Positions 25,590-33,592 of a DNA stretch of 64,000 bases are shown piece by piece. The stretch lies in assembly GCA_036407095.1 (NCBI GenBank), contig DASWZV010000085.1:124001-188000 (forward strand), given 5' to 3'. This DNA comes from Gp6-AA40 sp036407095 (GTDB taxonomy: Bacteria; Acidobacteriota; Vicinamibacteria; Vicinamibacterales; UBA2999). Position 1 is the first letter of the stretch. The number at the start of each line of letters is the position of its first letter. Position numbers and translations under genes: made by a program. The notes under the pieces are model-generated. The model was not told the origin of the DNA. It worked only from the letters and a program-made list of their open reading frames with translations, and searched no databases.

Positions 25590-27104
25590 AGCGTCGCCCA
25601 ACACGTCAGAACTCACCCGAGCGCCACTGCGCGCCAACGTCCTGCCCAACACCCGCCAGGCGAGTACCAGTGATGTGACGCCCAGCGCCGTGCCTCCGAG
25701 CATGAACGTGATGACGACGATGTCCCACGCCGGGCGGTAGTTGTAGAGCCATGGGAAATTGAACGAGTGGAGCCCGTGGTATGCCCATCGCTCCATCCAG
25801 TCGCCTGCGCTATATGCCTCCGCGATGCGACCGTCCCGCGGGTCGATGTAGAAGCGTGTCTGGTTCGCGTCGTTGAGGCGGGCGAGGATGACCGGCAGCG
25901 GGCGTTGACGGGTACGGTCGAGATAATACGCGTCGTACTGCGTGAGGACGCGCGCCTCGGCGAGCTCGGGTCCGGCCGCGCGCTTCACGAGATCGATGAT
26001 CGCGTCATGATCGAGCTCGGCGATCGGCATTCCGTCGACCGGAATGATGCGGCTCGCTCCACCGCTCATCGTCGCCAGATACACAGGTTCACCGACGATC
26101 GACGTGAACTCCAGCTCCTTGACCTGGAGGTTGGCCACCTGCGCGAGCGCTTCGCGCGGGTCCTTGCCGGCAAACGACCCGAACTGCATGCCCCCGCGGA
26201 ACGCCTGCGGAATTCGGACGACGCCGCTCGTGCGCTCGACGGGCGGCCCTTCATGCCGCAGCGGAAACGGCTCCATCGACAGCAGACCGCTGAAGGCCCA
26301 CGTCACGGCGGCGACGCCGAAGGCGAGACCGAGGATCATGTGCCATCGCTTCTGTCCCCGGTAGGGAACGCTCGTCGGCGCGCCGTCGTAGCGATAGCGC
26401 TTTCGCGGCGAGTACATCCACAGCGCGATCACGAGCCCGAGGATCGCCGTGCCGGTGCCGATGCCCGATGTCCAGACGACCACTTGATTCCAGCGGGGAC
26501 CGTTCCTCCGGAGCGGCGTGAAGTACAGCCAGTGTGTAATCGGCCCCACGTATGCACCCAGCCGCGACCCCGTTGTCGTGTACTGGATCACGCGGCCCGT
26601 GGCTTGAGAGACGTAGACCTGCTCACCGTTCGGCCACGTGTACTTCCAGAGCGGTTTCACGTTGTCGAGCCGTGTCTGCAGCGTCCACTGATCGGCCTCT
26701 TCGACCGCTTCGATGCGCGCAGCCGACGCCGGCTGCGACGTCCAGGCAGACGCGACGCGGTTGACCACCTCCATCGAGACGTCGCCGAGCTCCTCCGCGT
26801 TGTCGGCAAAGACGACGTGCTCGTATCCGCCGGCGCGAAAGCGATACACGGGGCGACCGTCGAACGAATTGAGGCGAACGGACGTCGGCGGCTCATCGAG
26901 ACCGAGGATGCCGTAGGCATCCACGGGCGAGACGGTGATCTTCGATCGATCGAGCGCGGGCGAGCGCTCGAGACGATCGGCGGGGGTAACGCTCGGGTAC
27001 GGCCAGTACATCATCGCGATCCCTGACGGGAACCAGAGCACGAACAGCAGGCAGAGCGCCACGCCCAGCCAGCGGTGCACGAAGATGAGCACGCGTTTGA
27101 GCAT
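25584..27104 (-). CDS. PepSY-associated transmembrane protein
   Basis: The protein has 506 residues and four or five membrane helices. The first is at residues 3-32 (VLIFVHRWLGVALCLLFVLW) with the HRWLG motif of PepSY_TM proteins. Others are near ILGLVIALWMYSP, WHMILGLAFGVAAVTWAFSG and VVITFMLGGTALGVTSLVLAW. Two periplasmic PepSY regions lie between them. The family is often linked to iron-siderophore reduction or to TonB receptors, using heme-binding His residues in the membrane. No TonB receptor is adjacent here. The start lies 124 nt from the divergent NHL gene. Confidence 0.85.
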   Translation of the reverse strand: MLKRVLIFVHRWLGVALCLLFVLWFPSGIAMMYWPYPSVTPADRLERSPALDRSKITVSPVDAYGILGLDEPPTSVRLNSFDGRPVYRFRAGGYEHVVFADNAEELGDVSMEVVNRVASAWTSQPASAARIEAVEEADQWTLQTRLDNVKPLWKYTWPNGEQVYVSQATGRVIQYTTTGSRLGAYVGPITHWLYFTPLRRNGPRWNQVVVWTSGIGTGTAILGLVIALWMYSPRKRYRYDGAPTSVPYRGQKRWHMILGLAFGVAAVTWAFSGLLSMEPFPLRHEGPPVERTSGVVRIPQAFRGGMQFGSFAGKDPREALAQVANLQVKELEFTSIVGEPVYLATMSGGASRIIPVDGMPIAELDHDAIIDLVKRAAGPELAEARVLTQYDAYYLDRTRQRPLPVILARLNDANQTRFYIDPRDGRIAEAYSAGDWMERWAYHGLHSFNFPWLYNYRPAWDIVVITFMLGGTALGVTSLVLAWRVLGRTLARSGARVSSDVLGDAL

Positions 27105-27227
27105 CTAGTGGGGATGTATCCCCAAAGGGTCCACCAAACGTCGGATCTTATCCACAAGTGCCGACGTCAAGCTGAAGACTTGCTGAATTCTTTGTCAGGA
27201 AGCGCGACGCTCATTGCACAATGCGCC

Positions 27228-28418
27228 ATGCGCAACACGACTGCCTTCAGGCTCGTTCTGGGGCTTCTGATGCTGTTCGCACCGGACGCTCTCGAGGCAC
27301 AGTCGCAGGGGCCGCTTGCCGACACGTGCGGCGTGCCCCCGCCTGCGCCGGGCGCAGCCCCCGTCGTGCCCGCGGGAAACTATCCGGTGAAGCTGCCCAC
27401 GATCTCGCTGCTCGGCGCACGCAACGATCTGCCGAATCCTTTCCAGCCAGGCATGCATTGGGGCCAGTTGCCGAGCGGACGAAGATGGGGCTCGACCGCG
27501 GGCATCGCGACGGCTCCCGATGGCACCATCTGGGCCATCGATCGATGCGGCGCATCGGGCGCTGGCGGCACCGCCTGCGCCGATTCACCGCTCGATCCGA
27601 TCCTGCAGTTCGATCCCTCGGGAAAGCTCCTCAAGAGTTTCGGCCACGGCGTCATCGTCAGCCCGCACAAGATCTCGATCGATCACGAAGGCAACATCTG
27701 GGTGGCCGACAACGGCAGCGTTCCCGGCAAGGGACAGCAGGTGCACAAGTTCTCGCCCGACGGTATGCATCTACTGGCGCTCGGGAAGCCAGGCGTCGCG
27801 GGCATCGGACTCGATGAATTCGATCAGCCCACTGACGTTGCGGTCGCACCAAGCGGCGACATCTTCGTGGCCGACGGGCACTCCGGAGGCGGAGGTGCCA
27901 CCGGCAATGCGCGCATAGTGAAGTTCAATCGCCAGGGTGCGTTCGTGAAGACGTGGGGACGCAAGGGCATGGGCGCCGGCGAGTTCGACGTGCCGCATGC
28001 GCTCGCCTTCGACTCGAGGGGTCGACTCTTCGTCGGCGATCGTCAGAACAATCGCATTCAGATCTTCGATCAGGAGGGGCGCTTCATCGCGCAGTGGTTC
28101 CAGTTCGGCCGTCCGAGCGGGATCGCGATCGATCGCAACGACGTGCTCTACGTCGCCGACTCCGAGTCACGAGACGGGCGCGCCAGCATCGGTCAACCGT
28201 CGTTGCCTCCAACCGGATACGGCTTCAACCAGGGCGCACAGCGCGGCATTCGGATCGGCAGCGCGCGCGATGGTGTGGTGCGGTACTTCATCCCGGATCC
28301 ATGCCCCTATCCGTACACGACGACATCGAGCCTCGCCGAAGGCATTACAGTCGATCGCCAGGGCAATCTCTATGGCGCCGACTTCTTGGGAACCGTGCGG
28401 AAGTTCGTGAAGCGCTGA
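27228..28418 (+). CDS. Exported NHL-repeat beta-propeller protein
   Basis: The 396-residue protein has a signal peptide (RLVLGLLMLFAPDALEA) and at least five NHL blades (PHKISIDHEGNIWVADN, PTDVAVAPSGDIFVADG, PHALAFDSRGRLFVGDR, PSGIAIDRNDVLYVADS, AEGITVDRQGNLYGADF). It resembles peptidyl-alpha-hydroxyglycine amidating-lyase-type propellers. A similar protein lies at 54252. Enzyme activity cannot be claimed because the Zn/Ca-site residues were not verified. The ATG at 27228 was chosen because the upstream frame has no coding character. Confidence 0.82.
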   Translation: MRNTTAFRLVLGLLMLFAPDALEAQSQGPLADTCGVPPPAPGAAPVVPAGNYPVKLPTISLLGARNDLPNPFQPGMHWGQLPSGRRWGSTAGIATAPDGTIWAIDRCGASGAGGTACADSPLDPILQFDPSGKLLKSFGHGVIVSPHKISIDHEGNIWVADNGSVPGKGQQVHKFSPDGMHLLALGKPGVAGIGLDEFDQPTDVAVAPSGDIFVADGHSGGGGATGNARIVKFNRQGAFVKTWGRKGMGAGEFDVPHALAFDSRGRLFVGDRQNNRIQIFDQEGRFIAQWFQFGRPSGIAIDRNDVLYVADSESRDGRASIGQPSLPPTGYGFNQGAQRGIRIGSARDGVVRYFIPDPCPYPYTTTSSLAEGITVDRQGNLYGADFLGTVRKFVKR

Positions 28419-28450
28419 GCCAGGGAAAAAATCAGCAGGGCGCCTTCACT

Positions 28451-28585
28451 TCAGCCGCATCGTGGCTGCCGCACGTGGTTGGCGACCGCCAATGTGAACG
28501 TCGTTCCAAGCACGACCCAGGCGGTGAACGAGTAGGTCGCGAGCAGCAGTGCAAACACGGTCAAGCCGAATCCAATTCGTAACAT
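28451..28585 (-). CDS. Possible 44-residue single-pass membrane protein
   Basis: A short minus-strand ORF starts at ATG 28585 and ends at TGA 28451. It reads MLRIGFGLTVFALLLATY, then SFTAWVVLGTTFTLAVAN, then a basic tail HVRQPRCG. One or two hydrophobic helices with a positive C-terminus are predicted. GTGAGG lies just upstream of the ATG, though close to it. No family is recognised. It is alone on its strand between the NHL gene and an aldehyde dehydrogenase. It could be a genuine small membrane protein or chance; hydrophobic content is higher than expected for a random frame. Confidence 0.4.
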   Translation of the reverse strand: MLRIGFGLTVFALLLATYSFTAWVVLGTTFTLAVANHVRQPRCG

Positions 28586-28955
28586 CGCCTCACTAGCCCC
28601 CTGCGACACAAGAGCAATCCTCGGACCATCTGCTCACCGCGTTCTGACGCGAGGACGCAACCCGTTGTCCTGACTTGTGTTCAGCCGTCTTTACTTGTGT
28701 TCAGCCATTTTTTCCCCGCTCGAGATTGCATGGTGCCGCTTGGTACGCTCGTGTTCCGTTGAGACACGCGTCATGTCGTGAAACGCCCGCAAGATCCTTC
28801 AGCGTCAAGCACTTGGGTTCGAATGTCTCCCCTCGGGGACGTTTCCTCGAAATGGACCATCGCCGACCTGACCACCATAGCGCCGACGGCGCGACGTGCG
28901 ACGGTTTGCGCGCCGCTTCCCTTTGTCGATATGGTGATGGGCTGGAGAACGCGCC
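28586..28955. other. Non-coding region with direct repeat and a sequence shared with 2389-2413
   Basis: No coding frame is convincing in this 370-bp stretch. It holds a direct repeat ACTTGTGTTCAGCC at 28673-28686 and 28693-28706 (period 20 bp, about two helical turns), followed by a T-run. At 28805-28829 lies TCAAGCACTTGGG/TTCGAATGTCTC, which matches 21 of 25 bases of 2389-2413 beside the sigma-54 promoter. GGAG at about 28942 is the ribosome site of the aldehyde dehydrogenase. Confidence 0.5.
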
Positions 28956-30455
28956 GTGACTGCCACCACCGTTTCCCTCGCGAAATATCAGATGTACATC
29001 GGCGGAGCCTGGGTCGAGTCATCCTCGGGCGAGCACTTCGAGAGCGACGACCCGTTTCGCGCCGAGCCGTGGGCGCTCATGCCTCGCGGTACGCCTGCTG
29101 ACGTCGATCGCGCAGTCTGCGCTGCGCACACGGCGTTCACCTCCGGTGAATGGCCGAAGATGACCGCGTCGCGTCGCGGTGCCCTGCTGCGAAAGCTTGG
29201 CGATCTCATCATCGAGCGATCGAAGTCGCTCGCCGAAATCGAGGTGCGCGACAACGGAAAGCTGTACGCCGAGATGAGCATGCAGACGGCGTACATGGCG
29301 CAGTGGTACCACTACTACGGCGGTCTCGCCGACAAGATCGAGGGCGCGGTTCTTCCGACCGACAAGCCCGACACGTTCAACTACACGCGTTACGAGCCGC
29401 TCGGCGTCATCGCGGCGATCGTCCCCTGGAACTCGCCGCTCCTGTTGACGACGTGGAAGCTTGCGCCCGCGCTGGCCGCCGGCAACACCGTGGTGATCAA
29501 ACCATCGGAGTTCACGTCCGCCTCGGTGCTCGAATTCATGAAGCTCGTCGAGGCTGCCGGCTTTCCGCCCGGTGTCGTCAACGTCGTCACCGGTTTCGGC
29601 CCCGATGTGGGCGCGCCGCTCGTGGAGCATCCGCTCGTGGCGAAGGTCGCGTTCACCGGATCGGATGCGACCGGTCAGCGCATCTACGAGTCGGCTGCTC
29701 GCGGGATGAAGCACGTCACCATGGAGCTTGGCGGCAAGTCGCCGAACATTGTCTTCGACGATGCCAACATGGAGAACGCGATCAAAGGGGTCATCTCGGG
29801 GATCTTCGCGGCCACCGGTCAGACCTGTATCGCCGGATCACGGCTGCTCGTGCAGCAGAGCATCCACGACGAGTTCCTCGACAAGCTGGTCGCCTTGGCG
29901 CGCACCGCGAAGATGGGCAACCCGATGAACGCGGACACGCAGATCGGGCCGGTCACCAACAAACCGCAGTTCGAGAAGATCCTCCGATATATCGAGATCG
30001 CCAAAGGCGAGGGTGCGCGCGCGGTGCTCGGAGGAGGCCGGGCGACGCGGCCGGAATGCGGCACGGGATGGTTCGTCGAGCCCACGATCTTCGCCGGCGT
30101 GCACAACCGGATGCGGATCGCGCAGGAGGAAGTGTTCGGGCCGGTCCTCTCGGTGATCCCGTTCGCAGACGAGGAAGAAGCGATCGCGATCGGCAACGAC
30201 GTGGTGTATGGTCTTGCGGCCGGCGTGTGGACGGAGAGCATGCGCCGCGCGCTGACGATGGCGGAGAAGCTCCAGGCCGGAACGGTGTGGATCAATACCT
30301 ATCGCGCCGTGAGCTACCTGTCGCCGTTTGGTGGATACAAACGCTCGGGCCTCGGTCGAGAGAGCGGACAGGAAATGATCAAGGAGTATCTGCAGGTGAA
30401 GAGCGTGTGGATCTCCACGGCGCAGAGCGTGCCGAATCCATTCATCCAGCGTTGA
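28956..30455 (+). CDS. NAD(P)-dependent aldehyde dehydrogenase
   Basis: The 499-residue protein has all main aldehyde dehydrogenase marks: PWNSPLLLTTWKLAPALAAGN, IKPSEFT, cofactor loop FTGSDATGQ, the general base Glu in MELGGKSPN, the catalytic Cys in GQTCIAGSR and EEVFGPVLS. It should oxidise an aldehyde to its acid in the cytoplasm. The substrate is uncertain, but its neighbours (beta-hydroxyacid dehydrogenase, carboxymuconolactone decarboxylase-like protein, cyclase) suggest aromatic or branched-acid breakdown. It starts at GTG with GGAG upstream. Confidence 0.93.
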   Translation: MTATTVSLAKYQMYIGGAWVESSSGEHFESDDPFRAEPWALMPRGTPADVDRAVCAAHTAFTSGEWPKMTASRRGALLRKLGDLIIERSKSLAEIEVRDNGKLYAEMSMQTAYMAQWYHYYGGLADKIEGAVLPTDKPDTFNYTRYEPLGVIAAIVPWNSPLLLTTWKLAPALAAGNTVVIKPSEFTSASVLEFMKLVEAAGFPPGVVNVVTGFGPDVGAPLVEHPLVAKVAFTGSDATGQRIYESAARGMKHVTMELGGKSPNIVFDDANMENAIKGVISGIFAATGQTCIAGSRLLVQQSIHDEFLDKLVALARTAKMGNPMNADTQIGPVTNKPQFEKILRYIEIAKGEGARAVLGGGRATRPECGTGWFVEPTIFAGVHNRMRIAQEEVFGPVLSVIPFADEEEAIAIGNDVVYGLAAGVWTESMRRALTMAEKLQAGTVWINTYRAVSYLSPFGGYKRSGLGRESGQEMIKEYLQVKSVWISTAQSVPNPFIQR

Positions 30456-30460
30456 GTCAC

Positions 30461-30518
30461 GGGCCGCCTGAAGGCGGCCCCCACGGGGCACTACGTAGGG
30501 GCCACCTTCAGGCGGCCC
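30461..30518. repeat. Pair of facing variable-stem palindromes
   Basis: The first copy is reversed: GGGCCGCC-TGAA-GGCGGCCC (30461-30480). The second is forward: CTACGTAG leader, GGGCCACC-TTCA-GGCGGCCC (30499-30518) with one mismatch. They fill the gap between two genes, and the AGAGGA ribosome site of the next gene follows within 4 nt. Confidence 0.85.
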
Positions 30519-30533
30519 TGACAGAGGACATTG

Positions 30534-31427
30534 ATGGCACAACCGGTTCTGGGGTTCGTTGGAGTAGGGCGCATGGGCGGTCCGATGGCGTCGCGGCTGC
30601 TCGATGCGGGGTACACGCTGGCAGTGTTCGATACGAGCGCGGACGCGATGAAGCCGCTCGTGGCGCGCGGCGCGAGCCAGGTGGCATCGGCGGAGGCGGT
30701 CGCGTCGGCATCGGACGTGGTCATCATGAGTCTGCCCACGCCGCCGATCGTGCAGGCCGTCAGCCTCGGTGAACGCGGCATCCTGCGTGGCACGCGCGCC
30801 AGGACGCTGATCGACGTCTCGACGACCGGGCCAAGCGTGGCCGGCATCGTCGCCAAGGCGTGCGCGGAGCGTGGCGTCGCGTGGGTCGATTCTCCCGTCA
30901 GCGGAGGCGTCAACGGTGCGGTCAAGGGGACGCTCGCCGTGATGATCTCGTGCGCGAAAGACACGTATCCGGCAGTCGAGCCGGTGCTCAAGAATTTCGG
31001 CAAGACGTTCTACGTCGGCGAGAAGCCCGGGCTGGCGCAGATCGCGAAGCTCGCGAACAACCTGCTGGCGGCGGCGGCGATCGTGCTCTCGTCCGAGGCG
31101 ATGGCGATGGGCGTGAAGGCCGGTCTCGACGCGAAGGTACTCATCGACATCATCAACGCAGGCAGCGGTCGCAACAGCGCGACACAGGACAAATTCCCGA
31201 AATCGATTCTGCCGGGGACGTTTGACTTCGGCTTTGCGACCGGACTGTCATACAAAGACGTCCGCCTGTGCATCGACGAGGCCGAGGCGATGGGCGTACC
31301 GATGGTGGCCGGCGCGGCGGTGCGGCAGATGCTGGCGATTACGCAGGCCAAGTTCGGAGCCGATTCCGATTTCACGTCGATCGCGAAGGTCGTGGAGGAA
31401 TGGGCTCACGTGCAGATTCGGGGCTGA
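30534..31427 (+). CDS. 3-hydroxyisobutyrate dehydrogenase-family NAD(P) oxidoreductase
   Basis: The 297-residue protein opens with the Rossmann motif LGFVGVGRMGGPMASRLLDAG. The substrate-binding block is LIDVSTTGPSVAGIV plus DSPVSGGVNGAVKGTLAVM, and the catalytic Lys lies in QIAKLANNLLAAA. These are signatures of the beta-hydroxyacid dehydrogenase family, which oxidises 3-hydroxyacids (3-hydroxyisobutyrate, tartronate semialdehyde and others). The ATG at 30534 has AGAGGA upstream; the TTG one codon earlier is less likely. It lies between the aldehyde dehydrogenase and the decarboxylase-like gene, probably in one transcript. Confidence 0.9.
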   Translation: MAQPVLGFVGVGRMGGPMASRLLDAGYTLAVFDTSADAMKPLVARGASQVASAEAVASASDVVIMSLPTPPIVQAVSLGERGILRGTRARTLIDVSTTGPSVAGIVAKACAERGVAWVDSPVSGGVNGAVKGTLAVMISCAKDTYPAVEPVLKNFGKTFYVGEKPGLAQIAKLANNLLAAAAIVLSSEAMAMGVKAGLDAKVLIDIINAGSGRNSATQDKFPKSILPGTFDFGFATGLSYKDVRLCIDEAEAMGVPMVAGAAVRQMLAITQAKFGADSDFTSIAKVVEEWAHVQIRG

Positions 31428-31440
31428 AAACACAGGACGG

Positions 31441-31480
31441 ACCAAGGACGAAGTACCAAGAACCAAGGACCAAGGAGAGG
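31441..31480. repeat. ACCAAGGAC phrase repeat supplying a ribosome site
   Basis: Four versions of ACCAAGGA(C)/(ACCAAGAA) run from 31441 to 31475 and merge into GGAGAGG, the ribosome site of the next gene. It is one of several low-complexity phrase repeats in the window. Confidence 0.55.
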
Positions 31481-31482
31481 AC

Positions 31483-31863
31483 ATGGACAAAGCGACGTTC
31501 GAGAAGGGTCGGGCCATCCGGAGCGCGGTGCTTGGCAAGGAATTCGTCGATGCGGCGTTCAAAGCTGCCGACGATTTCAACATGCCGATGCAGGAGCTGG
31601 TCACCGAGTACTGCTGGGGCGCGGTATGGGGACGGGACGGTCTCGACAAGAAGACGCGCAGCATGCTGAATCTCGCGATGATCAGCTGTCTCAATCGCCC
31701 CCACGAGCTTCGACTGCATATCGGCGGAGCACTGAAGAACGGTGTCACGCGGGATGAGATTCGCGAGATCTTCATGCAGGTCGCGATCTACGCGGGCGTT
31801 CCCGCTGGTGTGGATTCATTCAGAGCGGCGAAGGAAGTGTTCGAGAAGCTGGATCAGAAATAG
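31483..31863 (+). CDS. Carboxymuconolactone decarboxylase family protein
   Basis: The 126-residue protein is the all-alpha AhpD/CMD fold. The family block is visible in RPHELRLHIGGALKNGVTRDEIREIFMQVAIYAGVPAG (given here in pieces: HELRLHIGGALKNGVT, EIREIFMQVAIYAGVP). PcaC members decarboxylate 4-carboxymuconolactone in protocatechuate breakdown. Others are peroxidase-like and use a CxxC pair, which is absent here. The ATG at 31483 with GGAGAGG was chosen over a longer frame that overlaps the dehydrogenase. The context supports a catabolic role. Confidence 0.88.
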   Translation: MDKATFEKGRAIRSAVLGKEFVDAAFKAADDFNMPMQELVTEYCWGAVWGRDGLDKKTRSMLNLAMISCLNRPHELRLHIGGALKNGVTRDEIREIFMQVAIYAGVPAGVDSFRAAKEVFEKLDQK

Positions 31864-31931
31864 GTTCAGGTCATCGGGTTCAGAAGGTCCTGTTCAAAGG
31901 TTCATGACGTTCAGGGTTCAGGGATTCTCGG
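31864..31931. repeat. GGTTCAGG phrase repeat
   Basis: Degenerate GGTTCAGG phrases fill the gap before the cyclase gene. They match the hairpin at 17326-17367 but form no long stem here. Confidence 0.5.
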
Positions 31932-31950
31932 CTTGAAGCGGGAGGGATGA

Positions 31951-32901
31951 ATGAGGTCGATTCCGTTGCGCCGTTGGTTCGCCATCGTTGGTGTTGCCAT
32001 TGCTCTCGCAGCGCTCGGGGCAGTGGCGCGAGGGCAGACCAACTGGTATCCGTCCAAGTGGGGCGCTGCCGATCAGCGCGGCGCAGCGAATCGGATCACG
32101 CCCGCGAAAGTGCTCGAGGCGCGGGATCTGATCAAGACCGGCAAGTTGTATCAGCTCGGTCACGTGTACGAGGCGGGCATGCCAATCTACGGGACCCGCC
32201 ACTACAGCATCCGGATCCCGCAGGCGTTTCCGATGCCGGGCAAGAACCAGGCGGTCTATCACGACGAGATCATCAGCGGCGAGCTCGGGCAGATCGGCAC
32301 GCAGTTCGATGGTCTGGGCCATCTGGGGATCGGCGATCTCTTCTACAACGGCAACAAGCGGTCCGAGTTTGCGAAGGCCGAGGGGCTCACCAAGCTCGGC
32401 GTCGAAAATGTCGGTGCCATCGTCACGCGAGGCGTCTTGATCGATGTCGCCAAGTACAAGGGCGTCGCGCAGCTCGCCGGCAACTACGAGATCACACCGG
32501 CGGATATCAAGGGTGCCCTGCAGCGCGAAGGTGCGGGCATCAAGCCCGGCGACATGGTGCTCTTCCACACCGGATGGGGATCGCTCTGGATGAAAGACAA
32601 CACCAAGTTCGGCGCAACCGAACCCGGCATTGGCATCGCGGCTGGGCAGATGCTCGTCGACGCGCAGGTCGTCGTCGTTGGTGCCGACACGTGGGGCGTC
32701 GAGATCATGCCGAATCCCGACCCGACGCTATCGGCGCCGGTGCATCAGCTGTTCCTCGCCAAGAACGGCATCTATCTGCACGAGAACCTGATCACCGAGG
32801 AACTCGCCCGCGACAACGCCTACGAATTCATGTACTCGTATGCACCGTTGCGGCTGAAGGGGGCGACCGGATCACCGGGCAATCCCATCGCGATTCGATG
32901 A
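31951..32901 (+). CDS. Exported cyclase-family (kynurenine-formamidase-like) hydrolase
   Basis: The 316-residue protein has a signal peptide (WFAIVGVAIALAALGAVARG) and a cyclase/formamidase fold. The metal-site block reads QIGTQFDGLGHLGIGD in place of the classical HxGTHxDxxxH. It keeps the Asp and second His and has Gln at the other positions, as in the large cyclase subfamily. HTGWGSLW and DTWGVEIMPNPDP are further matches. The substrate is unknown, with an amide or lactone of an aromatic acid being plausible. A GGGAGG ribosome site lies upstream. An overlapping frame from 31947 is a shadow. Confidence 0.85.
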   Translation: MRSIPLRRWFAIVGVAIALAALGAVARGQTNWYPSKWGAADQRGAANRITPAKVLEARDLIKTGKLYQLGHVYEAGMPIYGTRHYSIRIPQAFPMPGKNQAVYHDEIISGELGQIGTQFDGLGHLGIGDLFYNGNKRSEFAKAEGLTKLGVENVGAIVTRGVLIDVAKYKGVAQLAGNYEITPADIKGALQREGAGIKPGDMVLFHTGWGSLWMKDNTKFGATEPGIGIAAGQMLVDAQVVVVGADTWGVEIMPNPDPTLSAPVHQLFLAKNGIYLHENLITEELARDNAYEFMYSYAPLRLKGATGSPGNPIAIR

Positions 32902-32907
32902 GGGACC

Positions 32908-32979
32908 CGCAGGCTGAAGCCTGCGCTCTACGAATCTGCGCTGATTACTACACGTAGAGCGGGGGCTTCAGCCCCCGCG
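32908..32979. repeat. Pair of facing variable-stem palindromes
   Basis: A reversed copy CGCAGGC-TGAA-GCCTGCG followed by CTCTACG (32908-32932) faces a forward copy CGTAGA with stem GCGGGGGC-TTCA-GCCCCCGC (32959-32978). Different stems with the same leader and loop lie only 26 bp apart. They begin 7 nt after the cyclase stop. Confidence 0.85.
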
Positions 32980-33592
32980 TTTCATGGCTGCGCCTGATCG
33001 AAAAGCTCGAGCGCCATCGTTCCGTGCATCGCCGCGCCGCTCGAGCAGACGTGCGTCGGACGCGTCGTAATGGTGTTCGCTCATCCAACGAGCTTGCGAC
33101 AGGCCGATCAGGGTCAGAGCGTGATTCTGCTGGGGGGAGCCACGATCTGCCCGTCAAAGTGAACGTCGACGGTCGATGTCAGGATTGATCGGGGTCTGCC
33201 CACGGCGACGATCCGGTTTGACCCGAAGCGTGAACGTGGGATCGTTGAGGCCTGTCTGGTCGCGGGCCGAATCAGCAGGGGACGCAGGCATTCTGCCGGC
33301 GGTGACGTGCTCGCCTGAATTGCCTTCCGAAGCCGAGATTGACTTGCCCATAGTTCGTGCCCTGAACCGTCCACGGCCGATCGAATCGGCGGCTAGGGGT
33401 ACGCCGTGAGCGACAGTCGACGTGTTTTCCATGGACTCCTCTCCCCGAGGAAAACTGTTCAACAGTGGCGAACTCTATGCTCGAACGGTGGTGGACACCA
33501 TCGGGAAGTCACCGGAGATCACTCAGGAGATTCCCTAGACCCACCGTACATCGCGGGCGGCGACCCGCTCGCGTCCGACAACGCTGTCGCCT
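32980..33592. other. Low-coding region, possible gene remnants
   Basis: This 613-bp stretch has no gene I can name. On the minus strand short protein-like pieces occur in different frames: one ending at 32982 with CSSGAAMHGTMALELFDQAQP and another ending at 33114 with TSTVDVHFDGQIVAPPSRITL. This is what a decayed, frameshifted gene looks like, but no family is recognised. A weak ORF at 33154-33432 is listed separately. Confidence 0.35.
33154..33432 (-). CDS. Small hypothetical ORF or pseudogene fragment
   Basis: This 92-residue frame starts at ATG 33432 behind a strong GGGGAGAGGAG ribosome site. The product is rich in Arg, Ser and Thr with no hydrophobic segment and no recognisable fold. Other frames of the same DNA look equally protein-like, so it may be a decayed gene that kept its ribosome site. 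Confidence 0.22.
   Translation of the reverse strand: MENTSTVAHGVPLAADSIGRGRFRARTMGKSISASEGNSGEHVTAGRMPASPADSARDQTGLNDPTFTLRVKPDRRRGQTPINPDIDRRRSL

Noticed and set aside
28740..28770. TTGGTACGCTCG considered as a second sigma-54 promoter before the aldehyde dehydrogenase
   Set aside because: The -24 half is acceptable but the -12 GC is missing at the required spacing.
31947..32957. Plus-strand frame of 336 codons over the cyclase gene
   Set aside because: It overlaps the cyclase by a frame shift of one; only the 31951 frame has a signal peptide and cyclase motifs.
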